From Alloprevotella sp. (GTDB lineage: Bacteria; Bacteroidota; Bacteroidia; Bacteroidales; Bacteroidaceae), in assembly GCA_015259235.1 (NCBI GenBank), contig JABZGM010000030.1:1-15402 (forward strand): a stretch of 15,402 bases of DNA. The letters are read 5' to 3'. Of the stretch, positions 1-7,717 are shown piece after piece. Each line of letters starts with the position of its first letter. The stretch's first letter is position 1. The notes below the pieces were generated by a model. That model was not told the origin of the DNA and ran no database searches. It saw nothing but the letters and a program-made list of their open reading frames with translations. The translations under genes and the position numbers were made by a program.

Positions 1-395
1 TGGGAAGTTTTTGGGCGCATCTCCGACATTTTCTGCTCATTTCTCCAAGGTGTGGCAACGTGTGTGGCAGCGTTGTGGCTCAAGAAATGGAGCGACGTGA
101 TTGGTTGAAGGCTTAATGAAGTCTTACGAAGGCTTAGCAAAGGGCTATAATTTGCGAGCAGGCGGAAAATAGTGGAAAAGATATTTGGCGCGCCACGAGC
201 AAACCACTAATTTCGCTGTGTAAAACAACGGACGGAACGGCAGATTTCTCTTCTGCTAGCAAGATTGAAAAGCCCGCTTCTCCTTGTTCGTTGTACACCC
301 CTTGCAAGTGATTCATTGTTTCACCCAGAGTCCAGCCCCTTCCTTGCTTTTCTAGGCGGCAATGTCGGAGCCAAGCTCTACAACCTCTACTTATC
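1..395. other. Gene-free leader region upstream of the TonB-C-domain gene
   Basis: I see no convincing gene here. An open frame on the minus strand (592 to 134) has no recognisable domain and overlaps the real plus-strand gene, so it is treated as a shadow. Positions 18-48 contain CTCCGAC followed by a T-rich run and a CATTTCTCC segment. This resembles the short repeats at 14263-14345 and may be another copy of that family. The 9-mer GAAGGCTTA occurs twice, at about 106 and 129. No clean TAnnTTTG promoter was found; the nearest candidate, around 147-154 (ATAATTTG), is a poor match. Confidence 0.5.
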
Positions 396-821
396 ATGAA
401 GAAGATATTCACCCTTCTCGCTTTCTCTTCCTTCCTGTTTACCGCCAGCAGTGTCGCCATGGCTTGCGCTCCTGTGGAAACGGTGAGCATCAGTAGTTCC
501 GAAGAACAGACGAATGTGCAGATCCCAGCTAAATATGGCACTGGCGATGCGGAACTCATGGCGGATGTAGCCAAACTAATCAAATACCCCAAAGATTGTG
601 ATGAAAACGAAATTCAAGGGGTTGTGGTTGTTAGGTTTACCATCAGTGCCAAAGGCAAAGCAGGCGGTTTCAGTATCCTCAAATCGCTCCATCCTTCGGC
701 AGATGCAGAAGCCATTCGCGCTGTGAAGGAACTGCCCAACAAGTGGAAGCCTGCGCTCGATAGCAAGGGAAAACCTGTGAGCAGCAACTTCGTCTTGCCC
801 ATTGTTTTCCGACTAAACTAA
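396..821 (+). CDS. Small exported protein with a TonB C-terminal domain
   Basis: This is a 141-residue protein. It begins with a signal peptide (MKKIFTLLAFSSF..., hydrophobic to about residue 22, possible cleavage after AMA, just before a cysteine). The AMAC sequence is a poor lipobox, so signal peptidase I is more likely than a lipoprotein. Residues of about 60-141 match the TonB C-terminal fold: a YPKDC segment, the strand GVVVVRFTISAKGK, the helix DAEAIRAVKELPNKWKPA, and the final strand LPIVFRL. Full TonB proteins carry an N-terminal membrane anchor and a proline-rich linker, and both are missing here. It is therefore a free periplasmic TonB-like domain, common in Bacteroidota and of unclear role, rather than the energy transducer itself. 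It lies 36 bases ahead of the histidine kinase gene on the same strand and may be co-transcribed with it. Confidence 0.8.
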   Translation: MKKIFTLLAFSSFLFTASSVAMACAPVETVSISSSEEQTNVQIPAKYGTGDAELMADVAKLIKYPKDCDENEIQGVVVVRFTISAKGKAGGFSILKSLHPSADAEAIRAVKELPNKWKPALDSKGKPVSSNFVLPIVFRLN

Positions 822-857
822 GCCGCGGAGCGTTCGCTCTCGATAACTCCAAGAATC

Positions 858-2240
858 ATGACCTCACGTCTCTCGCTTCATCGACTCGTGCAACTCATTT
901 CGCTCAGCATCATTGTGATGCTGAGCCTTTTGGGCGTGTGGCAGGTGCAGCGACTGCGTCATGAAGTGGCACTAGCTAACGAACGAGTGCCGAGTTGCTT
1001 GCAGAGTGCCGACGTGGTGGAGATGTTTGTCCGAACCAGTCGTCATCGTATCACGGACAACATGTATTTTTATCTGCCTGCGAGTCTCGAACTCTCCCAC
1101 CTCATGAAGTTGCCCAACGCTTCGGACGAAGTGGCACTTGAGATGCAGCGCACGCTACACACCTCGATCGATTCGTGGTTGCCGCCCGATGCCGCCTTGC
1201 TCGACAGTCTGTTGCATGCCCATCTGATGCGTGAACAGCTCCCCATCAGTTATGAATTACGGAAAGTGGATTTGGTCAATGATAAAGTGACATTTCACGC
1301 CCTTCACACCCAGCAGTGGATGCCGTGGAGTAAAGATGAATTTCAACCCACTGCGCAGGACTTGGCAGACACGCTCTTTGTGAGCGATGACTATTCGCAA
1401 GCCTATGTGCTGCGCTATGAGTCGTGCTGGAAGGTGGTGCTGCGCAACGAAATTCCGAGTCTTGTGGTCTTCCTGCTTTTCCTCATCATCTCGATTGGGG
1501 TGCTGGCATTGTTGCGTTTGCGACAGCAGGAAACGACTGCCACCACGCAGTTTGTGCGCAATCTCTCGCACGAACTCAAGACGCCGATAGCTGTGGCGCA
1601 GGCTGCCCACGAAGCCTTGTTGGATTTTGGTGGCGATCAGGATGCGGAGCGAAGACAACAACTGCTGCGCACCTCTCAGCGACAAATCGGGCAACTGCAA
1701 CAACTGGTCACTTCGCTGCTTGATGCCCTGCGCCCTCAGCCACAATGGCGCAAACCGCAGTATGAAGGCTTGGTGGTGGAAGAACTGCTCTTGCAACTGC
1801 AAGACGAACACGAACTTGGACACGACAAACCAGTGAGTATCTTCCTAGATGTTCAACCGAATGATTTGAACTTTTCGACCGATCGGCAGATGCTGCGCGA
1901 TATGCTCAACAATCTGATAGACAATGCCGTCAAATACTCTAAAGAAGAAGCCGTGGTGGACCTTCGAGTGTGGAAAGATGAGGCTGCGCGCGCGGTCATC
2001 ATCGAGGTGGCAGATCAGGGGGTGGGCATCGCTGCGCGCGATTTGCGCAAAGTGTTCCGAAGGTTTTATCGGGTGGAGCAGGGCGATTTGCACACAGTGC
2101 GTGGTTATGGGCTTGGGCTCTATCATGTGGACTGTCTGGTGCGGCAACTCGGTGGTCGCATCAGTGTGCAGAGTGAGGTAGGGCAGGGCAGTTGCTTCCG
2201 TGTCGTGCTTCCTCTCGATGCAGCAGCGCAGACTTCTTGA
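858..2240 (+). CDS. Membrane sensor histidine kinase of a two-component system
   Basis: This 460-residue sensor kinase would autophosphorylate on histidine and pass the phosphate to the response regulator encoded next to it. Membrane segments are predicted at about residues 10-28 and 202-219. They enclose a sensor region of about 170 residues, presumably periplasmic, with no recognised domain. The cytoplasmic part is complete. It has the H box with LSHELKTP (His238), the N box NNLIDNAVKYS (Asn356), the G1 box DQGVGI (Asp386), an F box FRRFYRV, and the G2 box GYGLGLYHV. The gene ends in TGA, which matters because the partner regulator is interrupted by the same codon. The gap to the regulator is 109 bases and contains an imperfect inverted repeat. 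The stimulus cannot be inferred. Confidence 0.9.
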   Translation: MTSRLSLHRLVQLISLSIIVMLSLLGVWQVQRLRHEVALANERVPSCLQSADVVEMFVRTSRHRITDNMYFYLPASLELSHLMKLPNASDEVALEMQRTLHTSIDSWLPPDAALLDSLLHAHLMREQLPISYELRKVDLVNDKVTFHALHTQQWMPWSKDEFQPTAQDLADTLFVSDDYSQAYVLRYESCWKVVLRNEIPSLVVFLLFLIISIGVLALLRLRQQETTATTQFVRNLSHELKTPIAVAQAAHEALLDFGGDQDAERRQQLLRTSQRQIGQLQQLVTSLLDALRPQPQWRKPQYEGLVVEELLLQLQDEHELGHDKPVSIFLDVQPNDLNFSTDRQMLRDMLNNLIDNAVKYSKEEAVVDLRVWKDEAARAVIIEVADQGVGIAARDLRKVFRRFYRVEQGDLHTVRGYGLGLYHVDCLVRQLGGRISVQSEVGQGSCFRVVLPLDAAAQTS

Positions 2241-2282
2241 CCGCTACTCACGATGGTGTGGAAAACAGCACCGATTATATGC

Positions 2283-2342
2283 TTAAACCCCAAAATCAAG
2301 AACGAATAGCACTATTGCGGTCTAATGACCGATTTGGGTTAA
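2283..2342 (+). promoter_or_regulatory. Imperfect stem-loop in the spacer between kinase and regulator genes
   Basis: The arms 2283-2297 and 2331-2342 (GATTTGGGTTAA on the right) are complementary apart from bulges. Just inside the right arm, 2318-2331 forms a perfect small hairpin, CGGTC-TAAT-GACCG. The two structures share base 2331, so they compete slightly. The structure ends eight bases before the ATG at 2350 and could influence translation of the regulator. No function is shown by the sequence. Confidence 0.3.
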
Positions 2343-2349
2343 ATCTCTC

Positions 2350-3141
2350 ATGAATGTTATGAAGAAATCTCGTATTCTCATCGCTGAAGACGAACGCGAT
2401 TTGGCAGGTATCCTCCGTGATACGCTCGTCACCCTCGATTTTGCCGTAACTCTAGCGCACGATGGGGCTTCGGCACTGGAGGCTTATGCGGCAGAACGTC
2501 CGGACTTGTTGGTGACAGATGTGATGATGCCAGTGATGGATGGTTTCTCCCTGATCAAACAACTGCGACAGGTGGATGCGTGACTGCCCATCATCGTGCT
2601 CACTGCGCGCACCGACACGGACGATGTGGTGCAGGGGCTGCAACTGGGGGCGAATGATTATCTGCGTAAGCCCTTTTCGATGCGCGAACTCGTGGCGCGC
2701 ATCCAGGCATTGCTGCGACAGTTTCCTCCCCAGTCAGAGAGGGAAAACGGAGCAGTGACTGAGGCTTTGCACCAAGGAGCGATGGTGGAGAAGGGAGATA
2801 ACATAAATCATGTCGCAACTGTGGAAAACTCTAGAAAAATGTTGTGCTGCGGAGCCACTACGCTCTATCCTTCGCGCGGGTTGTTGCAGGCTGCCGATGG
2901 CACAGAGCAACCCTTGACACAGCGCGAAGCAGAGATTTTGCGACGCCTCTTTGCGCATCCTAATGAGATAGTGGAGCGACAAGGCTTGTTGCTCGATTTG
3001 TGGGGCAGCGATACGCCTTACAATGCTCGTTCTCTTCACGTTTTTGTGTCGCGATTGCGCACAAAATTGCTTGCTGATGCTCAGCTGTCTCTGCGCAATG
3101 TGCATGGGCAGGGATATCGCCTTGTAGTGGAGGAGAATTAA
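2350..3141 (+). pseudogene. OmpR/PhoB-type response regulator interrupted by an in-frame TGA
   Basis: The reading frame is continuous from ATG 2350 (or ATG 2359) to TAA 3139-3141, except for a TGA at 2581-2583 (codon 78). Both sides are well conserved. The receiver domain has the acidic pair Glu13/Asp14, phospho-acceptor Asp57 in VTDVMMPVMDG, Thr85 in VLTAR, and Lys107 in LRKPF. A linker of about 45 residues follows. The C-terminal winged-helix domain has PLTQREAEILRRL, the recognition-helix region RSLHVFVSRLRTKL and the final GQGYRLV. The TGA falls in the loop just before the fourth receiver strand (RQVDA-stop-LPIIVLTAR). It could come from CGA (Arg) by a single C-to-T change. GTG at 2596 could restart the C-terminal part, but that product would lack Asp57. 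Possible explanations are a recent nonsense mutation, a sequencing error, or programmed readthrough. Confidence 0.85.
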
Positions 3142-3177
3142 AGAGGGAGTAGAGGGGAAAATATGCTGATTTTTTTG

Positions 3178-3185
3178 TAACTTTG
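3178..3185 (+). promoter_or_regulatory. Candidate -7 promoter element for dnaA
   Basis: TAACTTTG matches the Bacteroidota -7 consensus TAnnTTTG exactly and lies 80 bases before the dnaA start. The usual upstream TTG at about -33 is absent; that stretch is rich in G and A. The element is therefore supported by one half only. Confidence 0.45.
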
Positions 3186-3265
3186 CGCCACTGTCTTTGG
3201 CTGGCTGAGGCTTTGTCGAAGATGAATGACATTGAATCCTCCCTAACCTCCTCATATCCCGCACT

Positions 3266-4657
3266 ATGTCCCAAAGATGGTCCTCCACTTTGCAAATCTT
3301 GAAGCCCACGATTACCCCAAACACCTATGCGATGTTTGTGGGACACATGAAGTGTAGCCAAGAAGATGAGCACATGTTGGTGCTGGAGGTACCCACTGCG
3401 GCTTTTCGCGATACGATGTTTAAGGCGATGGGGCAGCAGTTGCGCGATGCTGTGTTGCAGGCGTGGGGGGCAATGCCCAGTGTGAAGTGGGTGTTCACCG
3501 ATATGCAGGCGAATCCTGAACTCTCAGGGCAAGGGGCTGGCGGAGCAAGCGTGGTGCGTGCTTCGGGACCAGTGGCAAAACTGACCCCTGTGGCACAGCC
3601 CACGAATTTTGATTCGCATCTCATCGAAGCCTATACGTTTGATAGTTATTGCGAGGGTATCAGCAACCGTGCTGCCGTGAACATGGCGCGCGCTATGGCT
3701 GAGAATCCCGATGTGCAGACCTTCAACCCCTTCTTCTTGTATGGACCTTCGGGGGTGGGCAAGACACACTTGGTGAACGCGGTGGGCAATGCTGTGCGTG
3801 AGAAATTTCCAGAACGACGTGTGCTCTTCGTCTCGGCTCGTAATTTCCAAGTGCAGTATGCTGATGCAGCAATGGCAGACCGCAACAACAGAAATTCCAC
3901 GGCTATCAATAGCTTTATCCACTTCTACCAAAGCATTGATATGCTCATCATCGACGATTTTCAAGAAATCAGCGGTGAAAAAACACTCAAAGCCTTTTTC
4001 CATATCTTCAACCACTTGCATGCCAATGGTCGCAAGATGCTGTTCACCTGCGACCGTTCGCCAGCAGAGTTGAAAGGATTGGAAGAGCGCATTCTCTCGC
4101 GTCTGCGTTGGGGAATTACGCTGCCTTTGGATCAGCCTGACCGCACTTTGCGTCGCGACATCATCTTGTGCAAATTGCGTCGTGATGGGGTGGAAGGATT
4201 CCCCATGGATGTGGTGGACTATTTGGCGGATGTGGTGTCGGGAAATGCGCGCGAACTCTATGGCATGGTCAATTCAATCATGGCAGAGTCTATGAAAACG
4301 GCAGACTATCGCATCACGGTGGAGATGGCGCAGCGTGTGGTGCCGCGCATTGTGAATCAAGCACGCAAGGAACTCAGCTTCCGCGAAATTTTGGATTTAG
4401 TGTGTGAGCATTATGCGGTGAAATCTAAGGAGGTTTGTTCTAAATCGCGCAAAGGAAATATCGCTGCTGTGCGCCACATTGTATGCTATCTCGGACAGAA
4501 ATTCACGGATGTTTCGCTATCTCAAATCGGACGTGAACTGGGGGGGCGCGACCATTCCACTATCTTGCATAGTTGTAAGAAAATCGAGCGCCAGTTTGCC
4601 ACGGATGCTACATTCCGTGAGGAGATTGAAAACATCGAACTTACCTTGCGTAAGTAA
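3266..4657 (+). CDS. dnaA: Chromosomal replication initiator protein DnaA
   Basis: DnaA is the AAA+ ATPase that binds DnaA boxes, opens the origin and helps load the replicative helicase. All expected parts are present in 463 residues. There is an N-terminal interaction domain (to about residue 90) and a short variable linker. The ATPase domain has Walker A GPSGVGKT (160-167, Lys166) and Walker B LIIDDFQ (227-233), followed by the FFHIFNHL helix and the SRL arginine region in LEERILSRLRWG. The C-terminal DNA-binding domain has the DnaA signature GGRDHSTILHSCKKI (from residue 426). Length is normal for the phylum. The gene lies 124 bases after the broken response regulator, on the same strand, with no obvious terminator between them. 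A candidate -7 element is at 3178. No clear cluster of TTATCCACA boxes flanks it, so an adjacent origin is not demonstrated. Confidence 0.97.
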   Translation: MSQRWSSTLQILKPTITPNTYAMFVGHMKCSQEDEHMLVLEVPTAAFRDTMFKAMGQQLRDAVLQAWGAMPSVKWVFTDMQANPELSGQGAGGASVVRASGPVAKLTPVAQPTNFDSHLIEAYTFDSYCEGISNRAAVNMARAMAENPDVQTFNPFFLYGPSGVGKTHLVNAVGNAVREKFPERRVLFVSARNFQVQYADAAMADRNNRNSTAINSFIHFYQSIDMLIIDDFQEISGEKTLKAFFHIFNHLHANGRKMLFTCDRSPAELKGLEERILSRLRWGITLPLDQPDRTLRRDIILCKLRRDGVEGFPMDVVDYLADVVSGNARELYGMVNSIMAESMKTADYRITVEMAQRVVPRIVNQARKELSFREILDLVCEHYAVKSKEVCSKSRKGNIAAVRHIVCYLGQKFTDVSLSQIGRELGGRDHSTILHSCKKIERQFATDATFREEIENIELTLRK

Positions 4658-4710
4658 AAAGCGAACCAGTAGCTGCACTTCTGTGTGCAGGGGCAACCTG
4701 CGCTGAGCTT

Positions 4711-4808
4711 TTGTTGCACTGTACGCTTGTTGTGCTGTACTTGTGTTGCGCTGCACACTTATTGTGCTGTACTTGTGTTGAGCAGCACGCCTTTGTTGCA
4801 CAGCACTC
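4711..4808. repeat. Degenerate short tandem repeat array (about 14-19 nt units)
   Basis: About six units of the form TTGTTG(Y)RCTGYAC follow one another at 4711, 4727, 4741, 4759, 4773 and 4792. The best-conserved pair is the 19-mer TTGTGCTGTACTTGTGTTG, present exactly at 4730-4748 and 4762-4780 (period 32). The units do not match the DnaA-box consensus TTATCCACA, and there are no unique spacers, so it is not a CRISPR. Its position directly behind dnaA suggests a protein-binding array or simple repeat expansion; neither is proven. Confidence 0.6.
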
Positions 4809-4967
4809 TTTTGTTCCATACTTTGGTGGCTGTTCTTGCAGAGACGTTTTTCCCTTTGTGAAGCCCCATTTTCAGTGCCCTCTTTGCAGTTGTTCACCTT
4901 GTATCCTCCCTTGTCTCTCCCCTAAATAGGGGTGTAGGGTGGTGTGGGTGGAGAAAACACAAACAAT

Positions 4968-5003
4968 GGAGCAGATTTCTCAAAATATCGAGAAATCTGC
5001 TCC
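4968..5003. terminator. Perfect 14-bp stem hairpin, likely transcription terminator
   Basis: The arms 4968-4981 (GGAGCAGATTTCTC) and 4990-5003 pair perfectly around an 8-nt loop. The right arm is followed by GTTTTGC, and AAACAAT precedes the left arm. It could end dnaA transcription, although it lies 310 bases past the stop codon. The T-run is weak, so a processed RNA end is an alternative. Confidence 0.6.
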
Positions 5004-5053
5004 GTTTTGCATTCTTTATCGTTAGCGATAGGAAGTAATTTGGGGGAAGTTTG

Positions 5054-5061
5054 TAAATTTA
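5054..5061 (+). promoter_or_regulatory. Weak -7-like element before the 5081 gene
   Basis: TAAATTTA differs from TAnnTTTG by its last base and lies 19 bases before the ATG at 5081. No TTG is found at the proper upstream distance, so support is weak. A start this close would give a very short leader. Confidence 0.3.
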
Positions 5062-5080
5062 CGCCACCAATACAAAACAC

Positions 5081-6094
5081 ATGAAACACTCATTTAGGCA
5101 TCGTTCTCTCCTATTGGCGACCCTGTTCGTCATCACTCTTGCTGCCTCTGCAGGATTTACCAAAAAAATCACGATGAAATGTTACGATCAGCATGGTACA
5201 TTTCTACTCACCGACTCGATAGTGCAGCCGATAGAAGATTGTTTTTTTCTGATTCCTCCCAAGATACCTTATTATGTTTGCACTACCTACGATCCGAAGG
5301 GTACAAATGCGTGTTTGACAGGGGGGGAACTCAATGTGGAATATAAGGCATTGGGAGGTACTGGATTTGATACGCTCACCCAACAACCGATTGAAATACG
5401 CGATAACATGAGTTTCGTGATCACCGAATTGCGCGATGAGGTGACTTATGTCTGGTCAGCGAAACCCAACGAACATTCGCTGCTTTCGCTGACCCCGATG
5501 AAGGAGGCGACGCACAATCCTACAGAAACGTGGGTGTTTGAGCGCGGCGTAGTAGGCTGGCAAATCCACAATGAGGTGACGGGACTTTATGTTTCGGGTA
5601 TTACCGCGAAAGGCGAGCTTTCGGTGTCGGAAGATCCTGTGGACTTCTTGTTGCAAACGAGTCTTGTGACTGGAGAACCTTGGCAAATCACGGACCCACA
5701 ATCGCAGCGCACTTATCGTTTCGTGCCTCGCCACTATGCGGTGCGTCCATTCTTCAATCTGCAGGAGAATTTTGTCGATGATAAAGGTAATGAAATCGCA
5801 GCTTCTCGCGAGTCTTATGTGAAGGCGGGTGACACTTTTGCGCTTGCTAAAAAGGATTTTCAAGATTATGCCTACGAGGCATGGAGATTGGATGAGCGTG
5901 CCACGGACGAAAGCACGAAATTGCCAAAGATGGAAGCGCAGCATACCATCGATTATGTGTATAAGCACGTGACGGCCATTTCCTCTCTGCGTCAATCGTC
6001 TAGAAATCTGCTTCCGGTGGATCTGAGCGGCAGAAAGGTGTCGCCTGATTATCGAGGATGGGTGATTGTCAACGGCCGTGTGAAGTGGCAATAA
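5081..6094 (+). CDS. Exported protein of unknown function with a GRKV...VNGR C-terminal tail
   Basis: I do not recognise the family. The 337-residue product starts with a basic, then hydrophobic signal peptide (KHSFRHRSLLLATLFVITL, probable cleavage after ASA near residue 24). Four cysteines fall within roughly the next 70 residues (KCYD, EDCF, YVCT, NACL) and could form disulfides. The middle has beta-rich segments such as TWVFERGVVGWQIHNEVTG, with no enzyme motif I can name. The end (DLSGRKVSPDYRGWVIVNGR) resembles the short C-terminal segment (DLxGRxV...KGxxIVNGxK) seen on many secreted Bacteroidales proteins. That points to secretion or surface exposure, but it is a similarity judged by eye. 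The gene stands alone: a hairpin precedes it and a strong bidirectional terminator follows. Confidence 0.8.
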   Translation: MKHSFRHRSLLLATLFVITLAASAGFTKKITMKCYDQHGTFLLTDSIVQPIEDCFFLIPPKIPYYVCTTYDPKGTNACLTGGELNVEYKALGGTGFDTLTQQPIEIRDNMSFVITELRDEVTYVWSAKPNEHSLLSLTPMKEATHNPTETWVFERGVVGWQIHNEVTGLYVSGITAKGELSVSEDPVDFLLQTSLVTGEPWQITDPQSQRTYRFVPRHYAVRPFFNLQENFVDDKGNEIAASRESYVKAGDTFALAKKDFQDYAYEAWRLDERATDESTKLPKMEAQHTIDYVYKHVTAISSLRQSSRNLLPVDLSGRKVSPDYRGWVIVNGRVKWQ

Positions 6095-6127
6095 CGATTG
6101 ATCAAACAACTTGAAAAACGATTAGAA

Positions 6128-6173
6128 ACCAAAAAGACCGTGATGTAGGCGAATACATCACGGTCTTTTTGGT
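6128..6173. terminator. Perfect 20-bp inverted repeat, bidirectional terminator
   Basis: The arms 6128-6147 and 6154-6173 pair perfectly over 20 bases around the 6-nt loop GGCGAA. Each arm carries an A5 or T5 run near its outer end, so either strand gives a GC-rich stem followed by U residues. It lies between two converging genes (stop at 6094 on plus, stop at 6236 on minus), as expected for a shared terminator. Confidence 0.85.
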
Positions 6174-6235
6174 CTGGAAATTGGGGGATGAATCAATAGC
6201 TGCAACTCACTACTGCACGCTATTGCGTTTGCGCG

Positions 6236-7624
6236 TTATTGTGCGCGGAGTATAAGCTGGAGTTGTTGAGCCTTGGTGCGCGCTTTTAGCCAGTCTTGGA
6301 GGCGTGTGCGCTCTGCTTCGGAGAAAAGTCCCTTGTGCGTGACAACTGCGAGAACAATGTGCGGTTTTTGACCATCGTTAGGGGCAGAAATCGTTGGAGT
6401 ATCAGGCGATATCACACTATCTGTTGGCACTTCCACAGCTTGCGACAGACTTATGCTCTGAATATTGGGCCACAAAGTCTTGATTTCACCACTGATGCTG
6501 CGACTCATCGTCTCATATTGTGTGTAGGACTGGAGTTGCGCTTCGAGATGTTGGATGCGACCAGACTGTTCTATCAGTTTTTGGTTGTTAACTTCTGCGG
6601 TAATACCCAATTTTGAAGCATTGAGAAGTAACAAACTATCGGATTGAGCACCTTGGAAAACTTGGAGTTTATAGTTGCCTAAACTATATTGTTCCAATTT
6701 ATTCTGTGCTTCCTCAATGTTGCTCGCAGAGATAGGATTACCCACAGCCACGACACTCAATAGTTTTTTCTCGCCGTCCTTCTGGTGAGACACGATTTGC
6801 GTACCCGGATAGTGGAGTTCATGTTTTAGGAATCTCGCAATGTTATTGTCGAGCATGCTTTCGCGAATAATGCGCACTGTCATGATTGTAGCTGGAATCA
6901 TAGTGACAAATACGATGCCAATAATAGTGCGATTCACCACTTTTATACGTTCTTTACTCACGGCTACCTTAGGACGAAAGCGCAGCATGCGCACCCCGAT
7001 GTAGGTGGAGAGAGCAATGAACACCGTGTTGATGAAATAGAGATAGAATGCGCCGAAGAAAAACGACCATTCTCCCATTGCCAAACCATAACCAGCGGTG
7101 CAAAGTGGAGGCATGAGAGCGGTGGCAATGGCTACACCCGGTAGCACATTGCCCTTGCCACGTGTGGAAAGCGCCAGAATCCCCGCTGCACCACCGCATA
7201 GCGCAATCAACACATCGTAGAGTGTGGGAGAGGTGCGTGCGAGGAGCTCAGACTGTGCCTCGGTGAGCGGAGAAATCAAAAAGTAAATCATCGCCGTAAG
7301 CACACTGATTACCGTGGCTACAAAGTAGTTTTTGATAGAACTTTTGAGCAGTGGCAAATCTCCGATACCAATCGCCAATCCCATGCCAATGATCGGTCCC
7401 ATGAGTGGAGAAATGAGCATCGCACCGATGATGACAGCGGTGGAATTGACGTTGAGCCCGAGTGAAGCGATGAAGATGGCAAAGACCAGCACCCACAAGT
7501 TGGAGCCGTGGAAGGAAACCCCACTGCTGATTTGTTCGATGGTCTCAGCTTCATGTTCTTTGTCGGGCAGCGCATTAAAGTATCGCTTGATGGTTTTCCA
7601 CAAAGTTTGGGGAGTTTCCGCCAT
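6236..7624 (-). CDS. DUF389 (TIGR00341-type) integral membrane protein
   Basis: This 462-residue inner-membrane protein matches the DUF389 family, whose biochemical role is not established. The N-terminal half is the conserved core, with about seven membrane segments near residues 43-59, 62-88, 100-118, 135-153, 159-183, 186-211 and 233-253. Family-typical stretches are NSTAVIIGAMLISPLMGPI (residues 60-78) and GVAIATALMPPLCTAGYG (163-180). The C-terminal 200 residues are soluble, with a probable coiled coil at about 346-375, and form a variable tail often seen in Bacteroidota members. The ATG at 7624 fits the family N-terminus. Five heptamer repeats lie 30-64 bases upstream. Its neighbours on the same strand are barrel proteins with no obvious functional link. 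Confidence 0.88.
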   Translation of the reverse strand: MAETPQTLWKTIKRYFNALPDKEHEAETIEQISSGVSFHGSNLWVLVFAIFIASLGLNVNSTAVIIGAMLISPLMGPIIGMGLAIGIGDLPLLKSSIKNYFVATVISVLTAMIYFLISPLTEAQSELLARTSPTLYDVLIALCGGAAGILALSTRGKGNVLPGVAIATALMPPLCTAGYGLAMGEWSFFFGAFYLYFINTVFIALSTYIGVRMLRFRPKVAVSKERIKVVNRTIIGIVFVTMIPATIMTVRIIRESMLDNNIARFLKHELHYPGTQIVSHQKDGEKKLLSVVAVGNPISASNIEEAQNKLEQYSLGNYKLQVFQGAQSDSLLLLNASKLGITAEVNNQKLIEQSGRIQHLEAQLQSYTQYETMSRSISGEIKTLWPNIQSISLSQAVEVPTDSVISPDTPTISAPNDGQKPHIVLAVVTHKGLFSEAERTRLQDWLKARTKAQQLQLILRAQ

Positions 7625-7653
7625 AGTTTTATCTTGGTGTGAGGATGTAGGAA

Positions 7654-7688
7654 ATTGAAAGTTGAAAATCGAAAGTCGAAAGTCGAGA
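7654..7688. repeat. Five tandem heptamers upstream of the DUF389 gene
   Basis: Read on the plus strand, the units are ATTGAAA, GTTGAAA, ATCGAAA, GTCGAAA and GTCGAGA, each exactly seven bases long. They occupy the 93-bp gap between the barrel gene that ends at 7718 and the DUF389 start at 7624. They lie where a promoter or leader would be. Variable copy number here could alter spacing, but only one allele is visible. Confidence 0.7.
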
Positions 7689-7717
7689 AACTGCTTTTAT
7701 ACTGTCACAAATCGCGA

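Larger units (their letters stand above)
4658..5080. other. Structured intergenic region downstream of dnaA
   Basis: This 423-base stretch has no supported gene. From left to right it holds a degenerate repeat array (4711-4808), a perfect palindrome CCCCTA-AA-TAGGGG (4919-4932), a 14-bp hairpin (4968-5003), and a promoter-like TAAATTTA just before the next gene. A minus-strand frame across 4517-4897 covers the array and the dnaA 3' end. Its composition (many Q, S, T and A) reflects the repeats, so it is not called. Confidence 0.6.

Noticed and set aside
2581..2583. TGA in the regulator considered as selenocysteine or recoded sense codon
   Set aside because: The position is a loop with no redox role, I found no clear hairpin just downstream, and the kinase gene uses TGA as its stop.
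4711..4808. Repeat array considered as a CRISPR
   Set aside because: Units are degenerate, directly adjacent and 14-19 nt long, with no spacers and no cas genes nearby.
4517..4897. Minus-strand 126-residue frame over the dnaA end and repeats
   Set aside because: It overlaps dnaA codons, and its composition comes from the repeat array; no domain is seen.
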